Origin: Pseudomonas serbica
Lineage (GTDB): Bacteria; Pseudomonadota; Gammaproteobacteria; Pseudomonadales; Pseudomonadaceae
DNA: 64,000 nt
Reading direction: 5' to 3'
Assembly (NCBI RefSeq): GCF_028823535.1
Contig: NZ_JAQIYM010000013.1
Coordinates: 166,602 to 230,601 of the forward strand
Of the stretch, positions 44,922-52,741 are shown piece by piece. The notes beneath the pieces were generated by a model. That model was given only the letters and a program-made list of their open reading frames with translations. It was not told the origin of the DNA and searched no databases. The translations under genes and the position numbers were made by a program. How positions within the stretch are numbered: the stretch's first letter is position 1; each line of letters starts with the position of its first letter.

Positions 44922-45341
44922 CTAATCGCGAGTAGGGATGCGATGTATCTGCAAACGCGATACCTCGATCTGAGGCTGCGCGGCCTCCATGCCAGGCATT
45001 TGCAGCACCAGCCAGCCCTCTTGCGCACGCCAGGGCAACGCCTCCAGCGTCTGGCCCAGACAGGGGCCGTAGACGCATTCGCCGGTACTTGGCAGGAACT
45101 GCGCACCGTGGGCGTAACAGACGATCAACTGGCCGTCGGCGGATAAAAAACGGTCTTTGCGGTACTCCAGGCGCACGTCCAGATGCGGGCAACTGTTGCG
45201 ATAAATCCGCACCTGTCCCTCGTGCATTACGGCAAACACACTGTCTTTGCCGCGTTGCCATGGATCGAATCCGCGCGCCTGCCCTTCCACCAATTCATCC
45301 ATCCGGCACAGGTAGAAATCGCTGTGGCTCATGGCAGACAC
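44922..45341 (-). CDS. Rieske [2Fe-2S] ferredoxin-like protein
   Basis: 139 residues with one Rieske domain: CPHLDVRLEY and CYAHGAQF give the Cys-x-His and Cys-x2-His ligands. No oxygenase catalytic domain follows, so it is a ferredoxin-type electron carrier or chaperone-like partner, comparable to FdeD next to the dioxygenase FdeC. It begins 6 bases after the VOC dioxygenase stop. Its last codons coincide with nod-box-like operator B (44925-44961), so this DNA serves both coding and control. Confidence 0.87.
   Translation of the reverse strand: MSAMSHSDFYLCRMDELVEGQARGFDPWQRGKDSVFAVMHEGQVRIYRNSCPHLDVRLEYRKDRFLSADGQLIVCYAHGAQFLPSTGECVYGPCLGQTLEALPWRAQEGWLVLQMPGMEAAQPQIEVSRLQIHRIPTRD
44925..44961. 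promoter_or_regulatory. Nod-box-like operator B (upstream of monooxygenase operon)
   Basis: Perfect ATC-N9-GAT-N7-ATC-N9-GAT. It lies inside the last codons of the Rieske ferredoxin gene and about 90 bp upstream of the FAD monooxygenase start, the first gene of the roughly 14-kb minus-strand operon. Near-identical in sequence to box C at 46430. Confidence 0.85.
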
Positions 45342-45347
45342 CCGTGT

Positions 45348-46286
45348 TCAACCCTGTTTGGGTGGCGGGCCGCCGGGTGCCCATTTCGCCTTCGAATTGA
45401 ACAGGAACAGCTGCGAGTTATCGGCAGACAAAGGCGCGCGACGGGCCTCCCAGGCGTCATCGTGTTTGTCCATGTCGGCGTCGTATTCAATGTGGCAACC
45501 CAGGGGGCTGTTGAAGTACCAGAACCAGTTGGAGCCAAAGAGGTGACGACCCGGGCCCCAGAAACTGGTCCAGCCCTTTTGCTCGAACCGCGTGCCGGCC
45601 AACAGCACTTCGGTGCCGCTGCCCATGTGAAAGGTGAAGTGTTCGCAGCCCTTCATGTGCGGCGGGGTCTGGATCATGAACAGGCAATGGTGATCATCGG
45701 AGCCCGCCGGGCGCATGAACGGCCCGGCGCCGATGAAGGTGTCCGTGGTCCGAAAGCCCAGGCGCTCGGCGTAGAACGCTTCGGCCTTGGCCGCGTCGGG
45801 GACGAAATACACCACGTGGGACAAGGTGCGCGGCACCGCGCTCATGTCGAGGGTAATGCCAGGCTGGTTCAGCGGGCGCTGCGGCGCATGGCCGGCGGCG
45901 TTGGTCAGGTCGTCCGGGGCGCTGTACGCCTTGCGCACGGTGACTTGGAATGCGATCGCGAACCCCATGTCGTCGACGCTGTGCAGCACGCCGTTTTCCC
46001 GTGAGACCTGGCGGTCGCGCGCCAACTCGTCTTCGATGGCGTCCAGGTCCGCCGCGCTGGCCACGCCGTAAAGGGTTTCACGAATCGACGGCGCCGGGCC
46101 GATCGCCACCGGCAAGGTCGGATCGTCCGCACGGCGAATGATCACGGCGGTGCCGTCCAGTGCTTCAAAACGCCCGCCATCGCTGTCGACGTCAATCGGC
46201 GTCAGGCCGTAGTCACGCAGGCAATCGGTACAGGCTTGGATGTCATCGACGCCAAAGATCAGGGCGTCAAGGCCAATGATGTTCAT
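45348..46286 (-). CDS. Extradiol-type VOC dioxygenase (FdeC-like candidate)
   Basis: About 312 residues in two glyoxalase/VOC domains, the layout of type I extradiol dioxygenases. Metal ligands in the second domain are seen: His in LSHVVYFVP, His in GCEHFTFHM and Glu in GCHIEYDAD. It would cleave a catechol-type ring with Fe(II) and O2. I start at the ATG giving MNIIGLDALIFGVDD (GGAG upstream); the longer open frame runs through box C. Together with the Rieske protein it would cleave ring A after hydroxylation, as FdeC does for naringenin; this is inference. Confidence 0.88.
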   Translation of the reverse strand: MNIIGLDALIFGVDDIQACTDCLRDYGLTPIDVDSDGGRFEALDGTAVIIRRADDPTLPVAIGPAPSIRETLYGVASAADLDAIEDELARDRQVSRENGVLHSVDDMGFAIAFQVTVRKAYSAPDDLTNAAGHAPQRPLNQPGITLDMSAVPRTLSHVVYFVPDAAKAEAFYAERLGFRTTDTFIGAGPFMRPAGSDDHHCLFMIQTPPHMKGCEHFTFHMGSGTEVLLAGTRFEQKGWTSFWGPGRHLFGSNWFWYFNSPLGCHIEYDADMDKHDDAWEARRAPLSADNSQLFLFNSKAKWAPGGPPPKQG

Positions 46287-46429
46287 GGCTACCACTCCAT
46301 TGAAATTATGATCCGGAGACTGCTGCCGAACGCTCGACCAGGCCGATCGGCGATGCATGGAATCCGGTGGTGGTGTCGGCCAGAGGTCCGACTGCGGCGA
46401 AGATTGACGTGCGGCTGGGCAGCTGACTA

Positions 46430-46466
46430 ATCGCGAGTGGGGATGCGACCTATCGGCAAACGCGAT
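46430..46466. promoter_or_regulatory. Nod-box-like operator C (divergent dioxygenase/lysR region)
   Basis: Perfect ATC-N9-GAT-N7-ATC-N9-GAT in the 257-bp gap between the divergent VOC dioxygenase and LysR genes, about 145 bp from the first and 78 bp from the second. It is the best placed site for self-control of the NodD-like regulator. Confidence 0.88.
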
Positions 46467-46543
46467 ACCTGAAGACGGGGTTGACGGGACGATCAATTCA
46501 CCGGAATGTATCGTGAAAATAAATACAAGAGCGGACCTGCCTG

Positions 46544-47506
46544 ATGCGTTTCAACCACCTGGACCTCAATCTCCTGGTGGCACTCGATGTGTTGCTCGAA
46601 GAGCAGAACATCACCCGTGCCGCCGAACGCCTGCACATGACGCAGTCCGCAACCAGTGGTGTGCTCGGGCGACTGCGCAGTTATTTCGAAGACGAACTGC
46701 TGGTGCAGGTGGGGCGCAAGATGCAGCCCACGCCCTACGCCCGGGAACTCGCCAAACCGATCCGCGAAGTACTGCTGACCATTCAATCCTCGATCACCGC
46801 CAAGCCGGTGTTCGACCCCACCACCAGCAAGCGCCACTTCCGCCTCGTGACCTCCGATTACCTGATCAGCGTGCTGTTTGCCCAGGTGATTCAGAAGATC
46901 CATCAGGAAGCCCCGAACATCACGTTCGAGATGCTCGGCCCTGGCGACAATTCCGGTGAGTTGCTGATTCGCGGCGAGGTCGACCTGATGATCGTGCCCG
47001 AGCGCTACATCATCGACGGCCACCCCCACAAACTGCTGTTTGAAGAAGAACACGTCTGCGTGGTGTGGAACGGTAATACCCAGGTCGGCGACAGCCTGAG
47101 CCTTGAGCAGTACATGGACATGGGCCACGTGTCCGTCGGGTTTGGTCGCACCCGGCACTTGAGCATCGAAGAATGGTTCATGAACCAGTACGGGTTCAAC
47201 CGCCGTATCGAAGTCATCACCAACGACTTCAACACCCTGCCGCAGCTGGTCGTCGGCACCCAACGCATCGCCACCATGCACCAGCGCCTGGCGCGTTTGT
47301 ACGCCGAGCACCTGCCGCTGCGCATCCTCAATCCGCCGGTGAAGATTCCGGTCATGCGCGAAGTCATGCTCTGGCACCGCAGCGTGGACGGCGACCCAAT
47401 GCACCGCTGGCTGCGCGAGCGCATCAGCGAATTCATCCAGCATCTGGAACAGGATCCTATCGCCGCTCGCGATACCTCGCATCCCGAGTCACGATTGGTC
47501 AATTAG
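46544..47506 (+). CDS. NodD-type LysR regulator (FdeR-like candidate)
   Basis: 320 residues. The N-terminus MRFNHLDLNLLVALDVLLEE, then QNITRAAERLHMTQSATSG, follows the NodD/NahR pattern (MRF..LDLNLLVALD). The effector domain runs from about residue 95. NodD proteins activate from nod boxes in response to flavonoids, and NahR-like ones respond to aromatics. Six nod-box-like elements in this window, one in its own promoter region, make it the likely master regulator of the island. Its last codons contain box D. The ribosome-binding site is weak. Confidence 0.9.
   Translation: MRFNHLDLNLLVALDVLLEEQNITRAAERLHMTQSATSGVLGRLRSYFEDELLVQVGRKMQPTPYARELAKPIREVLLTIQSSITAKPVFDPTTSKRHFRLVTSDYLISVLFAQVIQKIHQEAPNITFEMLGPGDNSGELLIRGEVDLMIVPERYIIDGHPHKLLFEEEHVCVVWNGNTQVGDSLSLEQYMDMGHVSVGFGRTRHLSIEEWFMNQYGFNRRIEVITNDFNTLPQLVVGTQRIATMHQRLARLYAEHLPLRILNPPVKIPVMREVMLWHRSVDGDPMHRWLRERISEFIQHLEQDPIAARDTSHPESRLVN
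47459..47495. promoter_or_regulatory. Nod-box-like operator D (upstream of hydrolase)
   Basis: Perfect ATC-N9-GAT-N7-ATC-N9-GAT, located within the last codons of the NodD-like regulator gene and about 70 bp upstream of the alpha/beta hydrolase start. On the opposite strand it aligns closely with boxes B and C. Confidence 0.85.
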
Positions 47507-47566
47507 CCGGGGCGTCCTTAACGTGCCTTGTGAAAGCTCAAGGCAACCACAAGGACAACAACAATC

Positions 47567-48724
47567 ATGTTCCGTTATTTCCCGACCAATTACGTGTGGA
47601 ATCTCTCTGTCAACCTGGCCATCGAGATGGGCGCCCGCATGGGCGAAATCGAAGAGATGTGCGCACCGCTGCAGGAAGCCGCCCAGCAGCCCGACGCCGC
47701 TGGCACCAAGGCGTTCCGCGAAACCTGGGCGAAGATGGCCGACAAACTCTGCGGCCTGGCCGAGGAAGATGAAGGTAACGGCCGGCTGCTGTCCGCCGGC
47801 GAAAAATACAACCGTGCCGCCACCTATTACCTGACCTGCGAGCGCTTGCAGGCCCATGGTGCACCCGGTCGCACCGAGCTGTACCAGCGCTTTTTGCAGA
47901 CCTTCAAACGCGGAGTCGAACTGTCGCGGGAGAACTGCGAGCGCGTTGAAATCCCCTACGAGGGCAAACATATTTCCGGCCTTCTGGTGCGTGCCGAAGG
48001 CGTGAGCGGCCCGGCACCGATCCTGGTGCAGGTCAATGGACTGGATTCGACCAAAGAGATGAAATACCGCGTTGGCCTGCCCGCCTGGCTGGCAAAACGC
48101 GGCGTCTCATCGTTGATCATCGACCAGCCCGGCACCGGTGAAGCACTGCGCTTGCATAACCTGATCGCCCGTTACGACAGCGAGCACTGGGCCAGCCGCG
48201 TGGTCGACTGGCTGGAAACCCGCGACGACGTGGATGCCAAGCGTATCGGCCTGGAGGGCGTTTCACTCGGCGGTTATTACTGCCCGCGCGCAGTGGCTTT
48301 CGAGCCACGGTTTGCCTGCGGTGTGGTGTGGGGCGCCAATCATGACTGGCGCGATGTACAAAAGCGTCGCCTGGAAAAAGAAGGCAGCTTCCCCGTACCG
48401 CACTATTGGGCGCACGTGCAGTGGGTGTGGGGTGCCAAAGACATGGAAGAGTTCATGGCCATCGCCGAAAACGTACATCTGGACGGCGTGCTGGATCGCA
48501 TCAAGGTGCCGTTCCTGGTAACCCACGGTGAAAAGGATTCGCAGATCCCGCTGAAGTGGGCACACCGCACTTACGAACAATTGGTCAACAGCCCCAAGCG
48601 TGAACTGAAGATCTTCACCGAACGCGAAGGTGGCGTGCAGCATTCGAGCTTTGACAACAGCATCAACGCGGGTCAGTACATCGCTGACTGGGTTGCCGAA
48701 AACCTGGGTGGCCATACGGCTTGA
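47567..48724 (+). CDS. Alpha/beta hydrolase, C-C bond/2,6-DHPON hydrolase-like
   Basis: 385 residues. A long helical N-terminal part (about 130 residues, including GEKYNRAATYYLTCERLQAH) precedes the hydrolase core with nucleophile elbow GVSLGG, acid in THGEKDSQIP and His in GVQHSSFDN. This layout matches the dihydroxypseudooxynicotine hydrolase/FrsA-like group, which cleaves C-C bonds next to an aromatic ring. Box D lies 70 bp upstream. It could split the side chain of a ring-opened or diketone intermediate in flavonoid breakdown. Followed by a REP array, so it seems to be a single-gene transcript. Confidence 0.85.
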   Translation: MFRYFPTNYVWNLSVNLAIEMGARMGEIEEMCAPLQEAAQQPDAAGTKAFRETWAKMADKLCGLAEEDEGNGRLLSAGEKYNRAATYYLTCERLQAHGAPGRTELYQRFLQTFKRGVELSRENCERVEIPYEGKHISGLLVRAEGVSGPAPILVQVNGLDSTKEMKYRVGLPAWLAKRGVSSLIIDQPGTGEALRLHNLIARYDSEHWASRVVDWLETRDDVDAKRIGLEGVSLGGYYCPRAVAFEPRFACGVVWGANHDWRDVQKRRLEKEGSFPVPHYWAHVQWVWGAKDMEEFMAIAENVHLDGVLDRIKVPFLVTHGEKDSQIPLKWAHRTYEQLVNSPKRELKIFTEREGGVQHSSFDNSINAGQYIADWVAENLGGHTA

Positions 48725-48733
48725 CCGGACTCG

Positions 48734-48986
48734 TGTAGGAGCTGGCTTGCCAGCGAAGGCGGCCTCACAGCCGCCACACCTCTCGCGGCTTTACCCGATC
48801 CATTGTAGGAGCTGGCTTGCCAGCGAAGGCGGCCTCACAGCCGCCACATCTCCCTCGGCTTTACCCGATCCATTGTAGGAGCTGGCTTGCCAGCGAAGGC
48901 GGCCTCACAACCGCCACATCTCTCTCGGCTGTACCCGATCCATTGTAGGAGCTGGCTTGCCAGCGAAGGCGGCCTGACAGCCGACC
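48734..48986. repeat. Four 70-bp tandem REP units
   Basis: Exactly 70-bp spacing, with units beginning at 48734, 48804, 48874 and 48944. Each has the REP core TGTAGGAGCTGGCTTGCCAG, a small hairpin GGCGGC-ctcaca-GCCGCC and a spacer ending CCCGATCCAT; the last is cut after the hairpin. Unlike the 29459 array, the REP cores all face the same way. Confidence 0.9.
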
Positions 48987-49213
48987 TATTGTTTGTTGAC
49001 CGCGTACATATCCATTTCTGCGGTAACGGCCACTTATGGTTTCGCCCTTACGGCGAGTCACTTGGAAAAACGGAACGCCGCCCGGCCCCAAGTAACCAAG
49101 GGCTCTTGCCCCTGGCGTTCGGTGCCTCGCTAATGCTCGGCATACCCTCGCTCCGGTCCTGCTCCGTGGGCCCGCCGCGATGGGCTTCTTCAGATGTGTG
49201 GGGTGACCACAGC
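48987..49213. other. Intergenic Pseudomonas-type repeat sequence
   Basis: Between the REP units and the terminator. The part from about 49035 (TATGGTTTCGCCCTTACGGC) to 49180 resembles a dispersed intergenic sequence that I recall from other Pseudomonas genomes; no reliable open frame. I see no RNA gene. Assignment is from memory only. Confidence 0.4.
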
Positions 49214-49249
49214 AAAACGCCGGAAGTCCTTAGGGCTCTCCGGCGTTTT
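49214..49249. terminator. Bidirectional intrinsic terminator
   Basis: AAAACGCCGGA / TCCGGCGTTTT, an 11-bp perfect stem with A-run and T-run, just past the stop of the SnoaL-like gene (minus) and downstream of the hydrolase (plus). Suited to stop both convergent transcripts. Confidence 0.88.
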
Positions 49250-49268
49250 CATTGAGCGTTGAATGAAC

Positions 49269-49655
49269 TCAGTCAGGCGCACGCGTTCCATGGAACGAGC
49301 TGATCTGCCAACCCTCTGCACCGAACGCCCAGACTTGGGTGGCAAAGCCCTCGCCGCGAATCGACTGGTCGGCGCCGCGCTTGCGCAAGGTGTTGCACTG
49401 CGTACCGGTCATCACCGCCAGGTGTTCGCCGTAGAAGCGGATCTGCAATTGGCCACGCTCAATGTCCAGATACTGCACGGCGCTTTTGGCGTACTCCAGG
49501 TAGTCCGCCTTGCCTTGCACCAATCCGGTGGTGTGCACATACACCAGGTCATCGGCGAACAGCTCGGCAACGCGTGGGTAATCTTCTTCAACCAAGGCCC
49601 GGCGGCGTTCCTGCTCAAGTGCCAGGAGTTCGGTTCTTGCAGTTGCGGTGGTCAT
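49269..49655 (-). CDS. SnoaL/NTF2-like (DUF4440-type) small protein
   Basis: 128 residues from the ATG giving MTTATARTELLALEQERRRA. The cone-shaped NTF2 fold is suggested by the helix followed by DYPRVAELFADDLVYVHTTG, then GQLQIRFYGEHLAVMTGTQC and a final WQISSFHGTR. Such proteins are isomerases, dehydratases or ligand-binding proteins in many aromatic pathways. A longer open frame to 49745 is disfavoured because it would cover operator E. It is divergent from the amidohydrolase gene and shares the box E region. Confidence 0.82.
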   Translation of the reverse strand: MTTATARTELLALEQERRRALVEEDYPRVAELFADDLVYVHTTGLVQGKADYLEYAKSAVQYLDIERGQLQIRFYGEHLAVMTGTQCNTLRKRGADQSIRGEGFATQVWAFGAEGWQISSFHGTRAPD

Positions 49656-49715
49656 GGGACGACTCTCTGTAGGTGAGGAACGCGCACCATAGACGTGCGA
49701 TACAGCCGGTAAAAA

Positions 49716-49752
49716 ATCGTCGATCACGATGCCAGCCATCGCCACTCGCGAT
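49716..49752. promoter_or_regulatory. Nod-box-like operator E (divergent SnoaL/amidohydrolase region)
   Basis: Perfect ATC-N9-GAT-N7-ATC-N9-GAT in the 259-bp divergent gap, 61 bp from the SnoaL-like start and about 163 bp from the amidohydrolase start. The intervening bases differ from boxes B-D, so the 12 fixed bases and spacing are what is conserved. Confidence 0.8.
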
Positions 49753-49914
49753 ACCCGCTCCCTGATCTCGCTCGGTGCCGCAAAGGCCCCGCCGCTGTTG
49801 GGATTGAGCAGCTATCGACGCCATCAATGCGTGAGCATTGATGCAAGTTGCTGGTGGCGTTCATGGCCGCGCCCTAGCCTCGCTTTGCATAACTATCCGC
49901 AAAGTGAAAACGCC

Positions 49915-51264
49915 ATGAATGCCCTGCACCTCAAATGCCAGACCTTGTTCGACGGTACCGGCCTGCAAACCCGCCAACAGCAAACCCTGGTGGTGGAGAA
50001 CGGCCTGCTGACATACGTCGGCCCGACAGCCATGGCACCGCAACCACAAGCAGGTGACAGCGTTGTGGACGCCGGCGATAACTTTGTCATGCCGGGTCTG
50101 GTGGACGTGCATACACACCTGGCCTTCGGCAACGCGCAGAGCGAAGAAGACATCGATATCTGGACCAGCGACGAATTCCGCGCCCTGCGCGGCATGTTCT
50201 TCGCTCAGCATGTGCTGGCCGCTGGGGTGACCAGCATGGTTTGCCCAGGCGATAGCGGCCAGCTCAGCATCGCCGTGCGCAATGCAGTTGCCGCGGGCCT
50301 GTTCGAGGGTCCGCGCATCGCGGCCAGCAGCCGGGTCATCACCAATCGCCAAAGCCTCAATGACTGGTTTCCCAGCCGCGTGGGCGCCCCGGAATATTTC
50401 ACCGCACGCCTGGTCACCAGCCGCAGTGAAGCCCTGGCAGAAATCCGCAAGCAGGCCAAGGATGGCGTAGACCTGATCAAGATCGCCATGGACGGCACCC
50501 ACCGCCGCCCGAACGGCGAAATCATCGCGGCGTTCACCGCCGAAGAAACCCATGAGATGGTCGAGGAAGCCCATCGCCTGGGCTGCAAGGTAGCGACTCA
50601 TGCCTATGGCCGTGAGGCGGTGATGTACGCAGCCCGCGCCGGTGTCGACCTGGTGTTCCACGCCTTCTACATGGACGACGCCTGTATCGAGGCCTTGCTC
50701 GAAGCGGGCAGTATCCTCGCGCCGACCATGACCTTCCCGCAGAACACCGTGGACTTTTGCCAGCCCCACGACCCGGCCATCAGCACCGGGTACGCCGGTT
50801 ACTGCGCACGCACGCTGGAAGTCGGCTCGGCGGTGCTCAAGCGTGCCAAGGCCGCCGGCGTACCGTTCGCCTGCGGCAGCGACAGCGGTTTCGCCGTGAC
50901 GCCTTATGGCGAGTGGCATGCGCGTGAGCTGGAACTGCTGGTCACTCGTCTGGGCTTCACGCCCGCCGAAGCCCTTTATGCCGCCACCGCTGTTGGTGCG
51001 CGCTGTATGCCCCGCGGTGAAACCATCGGCTCCCTGGAAGTGGGCAAGCAAGCGGATTTCCTGTTGCTCGACGGCTCGCCGCTGCACGACATCCGCATCC
51101 TGCAAGACCGCTCGCGCCTCAAGGCCGTGTACAAGGCCGGTCAGCCGGTGCGCATGGAACGCAGCCCCTACAACCCCAAGCAAGTGTCCGATTTCAATTC
51201 GTTGAAGTGGACTGACCTGTACACCCGCGACCGGGTCGCACAACTGGGCAAGTGGGCCGTATGA
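49915..51264 (+). CDS. Metal-dependent amidohydrolase (imidazolonepropionase-like)
   Basis: 449 residues. Amidohydrolase hallmarks: the metal motif VDVHTHLAFG near residue 65, carboxy-Lys region DLIKIAMDG, His in VATHAYG and VFHAFYM, and a final Asp in CGSDSGF. The C-terminus LGSLEVGKQADFLLL-like segment is typical of the family. It would hydrolyse an amide, lactone or ester-like C-O/C-N bond of a pathway intermediate. I start at the ATG giving MNALHLKCQTLFDG; upstream sequence in the same frame reads through box E. An ATGA overlap joins it to the next gene. An amidohydrolase is part of the fde-like clusters that I remember. Confidence 0.85.
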   Translation: MNALHLKCQTLFDGTGLQTRQQQTLVVENGLLTYVGPTAMAPQPQAGDSVVDAGDNFVMPGLVDVHTHLAFGNAQSEEDIDIWTSDEFRALRGMFFAQHVLAAGVTSMVCPGDSGQLSIAVRNAVAAGLFEGPRIAASSRVITNRQSLNDWFPSRVGAPEYFTARLVTSRSEALAEIRKQAKDGVDLIKIAMDGTHRRPNGEIIAAFTAEETHEMVEEAHRLGCKVATHAYGREAVMYAARAGVDLVFHAFYMDDACIEALLEAGSILAPTMTFPQNTVDFCQPHDPAISTGYAGYCARTLEVGSAVLKRAKAAGVPFACGSDSGFAVTPYGEWHARELELLVTRLGFTPAEALYAATAVGARCMPRGETIGSLEVGKQADFLLLDGSPLHDIRILQDRSRLKAVYKAGQPVRMERSPYNPKQVSDFNSLKWTDLYTRDRVAQLGKWAV

Positions 51265-51722
51265 GGATCGACGTCATGCACACACTCGATTTGATCACAG
51301 CCACTCACATCGCCAGCAACGCGATCCGCATCGCCCGGCAAAGCGGGATCAAACCCCTGGCCGCCGCCGTGCTGGATGCGGCGGGTCATCCGCTGGCGGT
51401 GCTGCGTGATGAACAGGCCAGTTTCCTTCGCCCGCAGATCGCCACCGGCAAAGCGCGCGGCTGCCTGGGAATGGGCTTCGGCGGACGGGAGTTGGCGCGG
51501 CGTGCGCAGGCCATGCCGGCGTTCTTCGATGCGATCAACAGCCTGACCGCTGGCGAAGTCATTCCGGTGGCGGGCGGTGTATTGATTCGCAATACCGAGG
51601 GGCAGATGCTCGGTGCCATTGGCATCAGCGGCGACACCTCGGACAATGACGAGCGCTGCGCCGTACAAGCCATTGACCAGGCCGGGCTGGTGGCCGATAC
51701 CGGCGATCAGCCGACGGGTTGA
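51261..51722 (+). CDS. GlcG/HbpS-like (DUF336) protein
   Basis: About 153 residues. TATHIASNAIRIARQSGIKP, AAVLDAAGHPLAVLRDEQAS, the central LTAGEVIPVAGGVLIR and GAIGISGDTSDNDE are diagnostic of the GlcG/HbpS (DUF336) family, small octameric proteins that bind haem or cobalamin or take part in glycolate and aromatic pathways. The ATG overlaps the amidohydrolase stop. Its 3' end overlaps the end of the convergent LysR gene by 16 bases. Confidence 0.88.
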   Translation: MRIDVMHTLDLITATHIASNAIRIARQSGIKPLAAAVLDAAGHPLAVLRDEQASFLRPQIATGKARGCLGMGFGGRELARRAQAMPAFFDAINSLTAGEVIPVAGGVLIRNTEGQMLGAIGISGDTSDNDERCAVQAIDQAGLVADTGDQPTG

Positions 51723-52642
51723 TCGAGTGACGCGGCCTGTTCCAGCAACAGGCCGCGAAACCACATCAGCGCCGGATCCCGCTCCTGATACGGGTGCCAT
51801 TGCAACACCTGCACAGCCTCCGGAAACGCCAGGGGGGCGGGGTGAATGCGCAGCGGATAACGCTGGGCAAAGCGCTGCGCTTGCCGGCGAAACACCGTGG
51901 CGATTCGCGCGGTACCGACAATGAACTCCGGCATCAACGCGAAGCTTTCAAGGGCCACCGCCACGCGTCGATGAACGCCTAACTCATGCAGATGCATCGC
52001 ATCCATGGCCAGGTTTCGCCCATCGGCAAACTCACGCACTACATGTTCGGCGGTGCAGTAGCCCGTCAGGCTCAAGCCCCCGGCGAACTGCGGCTGTTGC
52101 GCACAGACGATGCAGCACAGCTGGTCACTCATCAAGGGAACGTGGGGATAAGCCGGGTTCAAGCGGCGCTGCGGCACAATCACACAATCACTGCGGCGAT
52201 AGTCGAGCGCTTCGCTGACCACATCGCCATCGCGCGGCACGGGCAAGTCGCGCAGACTCAAACGCACACCCGGCGCGACGTGCGCCAGCGCAAGACTGAC
52301 CGCTGGCAACAGCACTGCGGCCACATAATCGGAAGCCACCAGGGTAAATTGCCGAGTACAGGTGGCCGGGTCGAAATTCACCGGGGCATCGACAATCTCC
52401 CGTGTAAGAGCGAGGGCTTGCTGCACCTTGGGCATCAACTCCAACCCCAATGCCGTCGGTTCAAGCCGTCGCCCGACCTGAACCAGCAACGGGTCATTGA
52501 AATGCTCGCGCAAGCGCCCTAGCGCCGAACTGGTCGCTGACTGGCCCAGGCACAGGCGCTCGGCGGCCCTGCTGACGCTGCATTCGCTGAGCAAGGCGTC
52601 CAGGGCTACCAGCAGATTCAGGTCAAGACGTCGATAGCGCAT
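51707..52642 (-). CDS. Second NodD-type LysR regulator
   Basis: 311 residues. MRYRRLDLNLLVALDALLSE and SVSRAAERLCLGQSATSSAL repeat the NodD-like N-terminus of the regulator at 46544; about half of the first 60 residues are the same in both. The effector domains diverge more. Box F lies 63 bp upstream of its start, so the two regulators may control each other or respond to different flavonoids or intermediates. It stands between the amidohydrolase operon and ndvB. Confidence 0.88.
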   Translation of the reverse strand: MRYRRLDLNLLVALDALLSECSVSRAAERLCLGQSATSSALGRLREHFNDPLLVQVGRRLEPTALGLELMPKVQQALALTREIVDAPVNFDPATCTRQFTLVASDYVAAVLLPAVSLALAHVAPGVRLSLRDLPVPRDGDVVSEALDYRRSDCVIVPQRRLNPAYPHVPLMSDQLCCIVCAQQPQFAGGLSLTGYCTAEHVVREFADGRNLAMDAMHLHELGVHRRVAVALESFALMPEFIVGTARIATVFRRQAQRFAQRYPLRIHPAPLAFPEAVQVLQWHPYQERDPALMWFRGLLLEQAASLDQPVG

Positions 52643-52704
52643 GCTGTTTCCGCTGCAAAGGAATGGACAGTGGCAACTTTAATGACCCGGTATTGCTCCG
52701 GCCA

Positions 52705-52741
52705 ATCGCGTGCTTCGCTAGAAGGTATCGCAACGGAAGAT
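52705..52741. promoter_or_regulatory. Nod-box-like operator F (upstream of second NodD-like gene)
   Basis: ATC-N9-GCT-N7-ATC-N9-GAT: spacing as in the other five boxes, one half-site degenerate. It lies 63 bp from the LysR start and 177 bp from the divergent ndvB start, so it could serve either gene. Confidence 0.7.
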
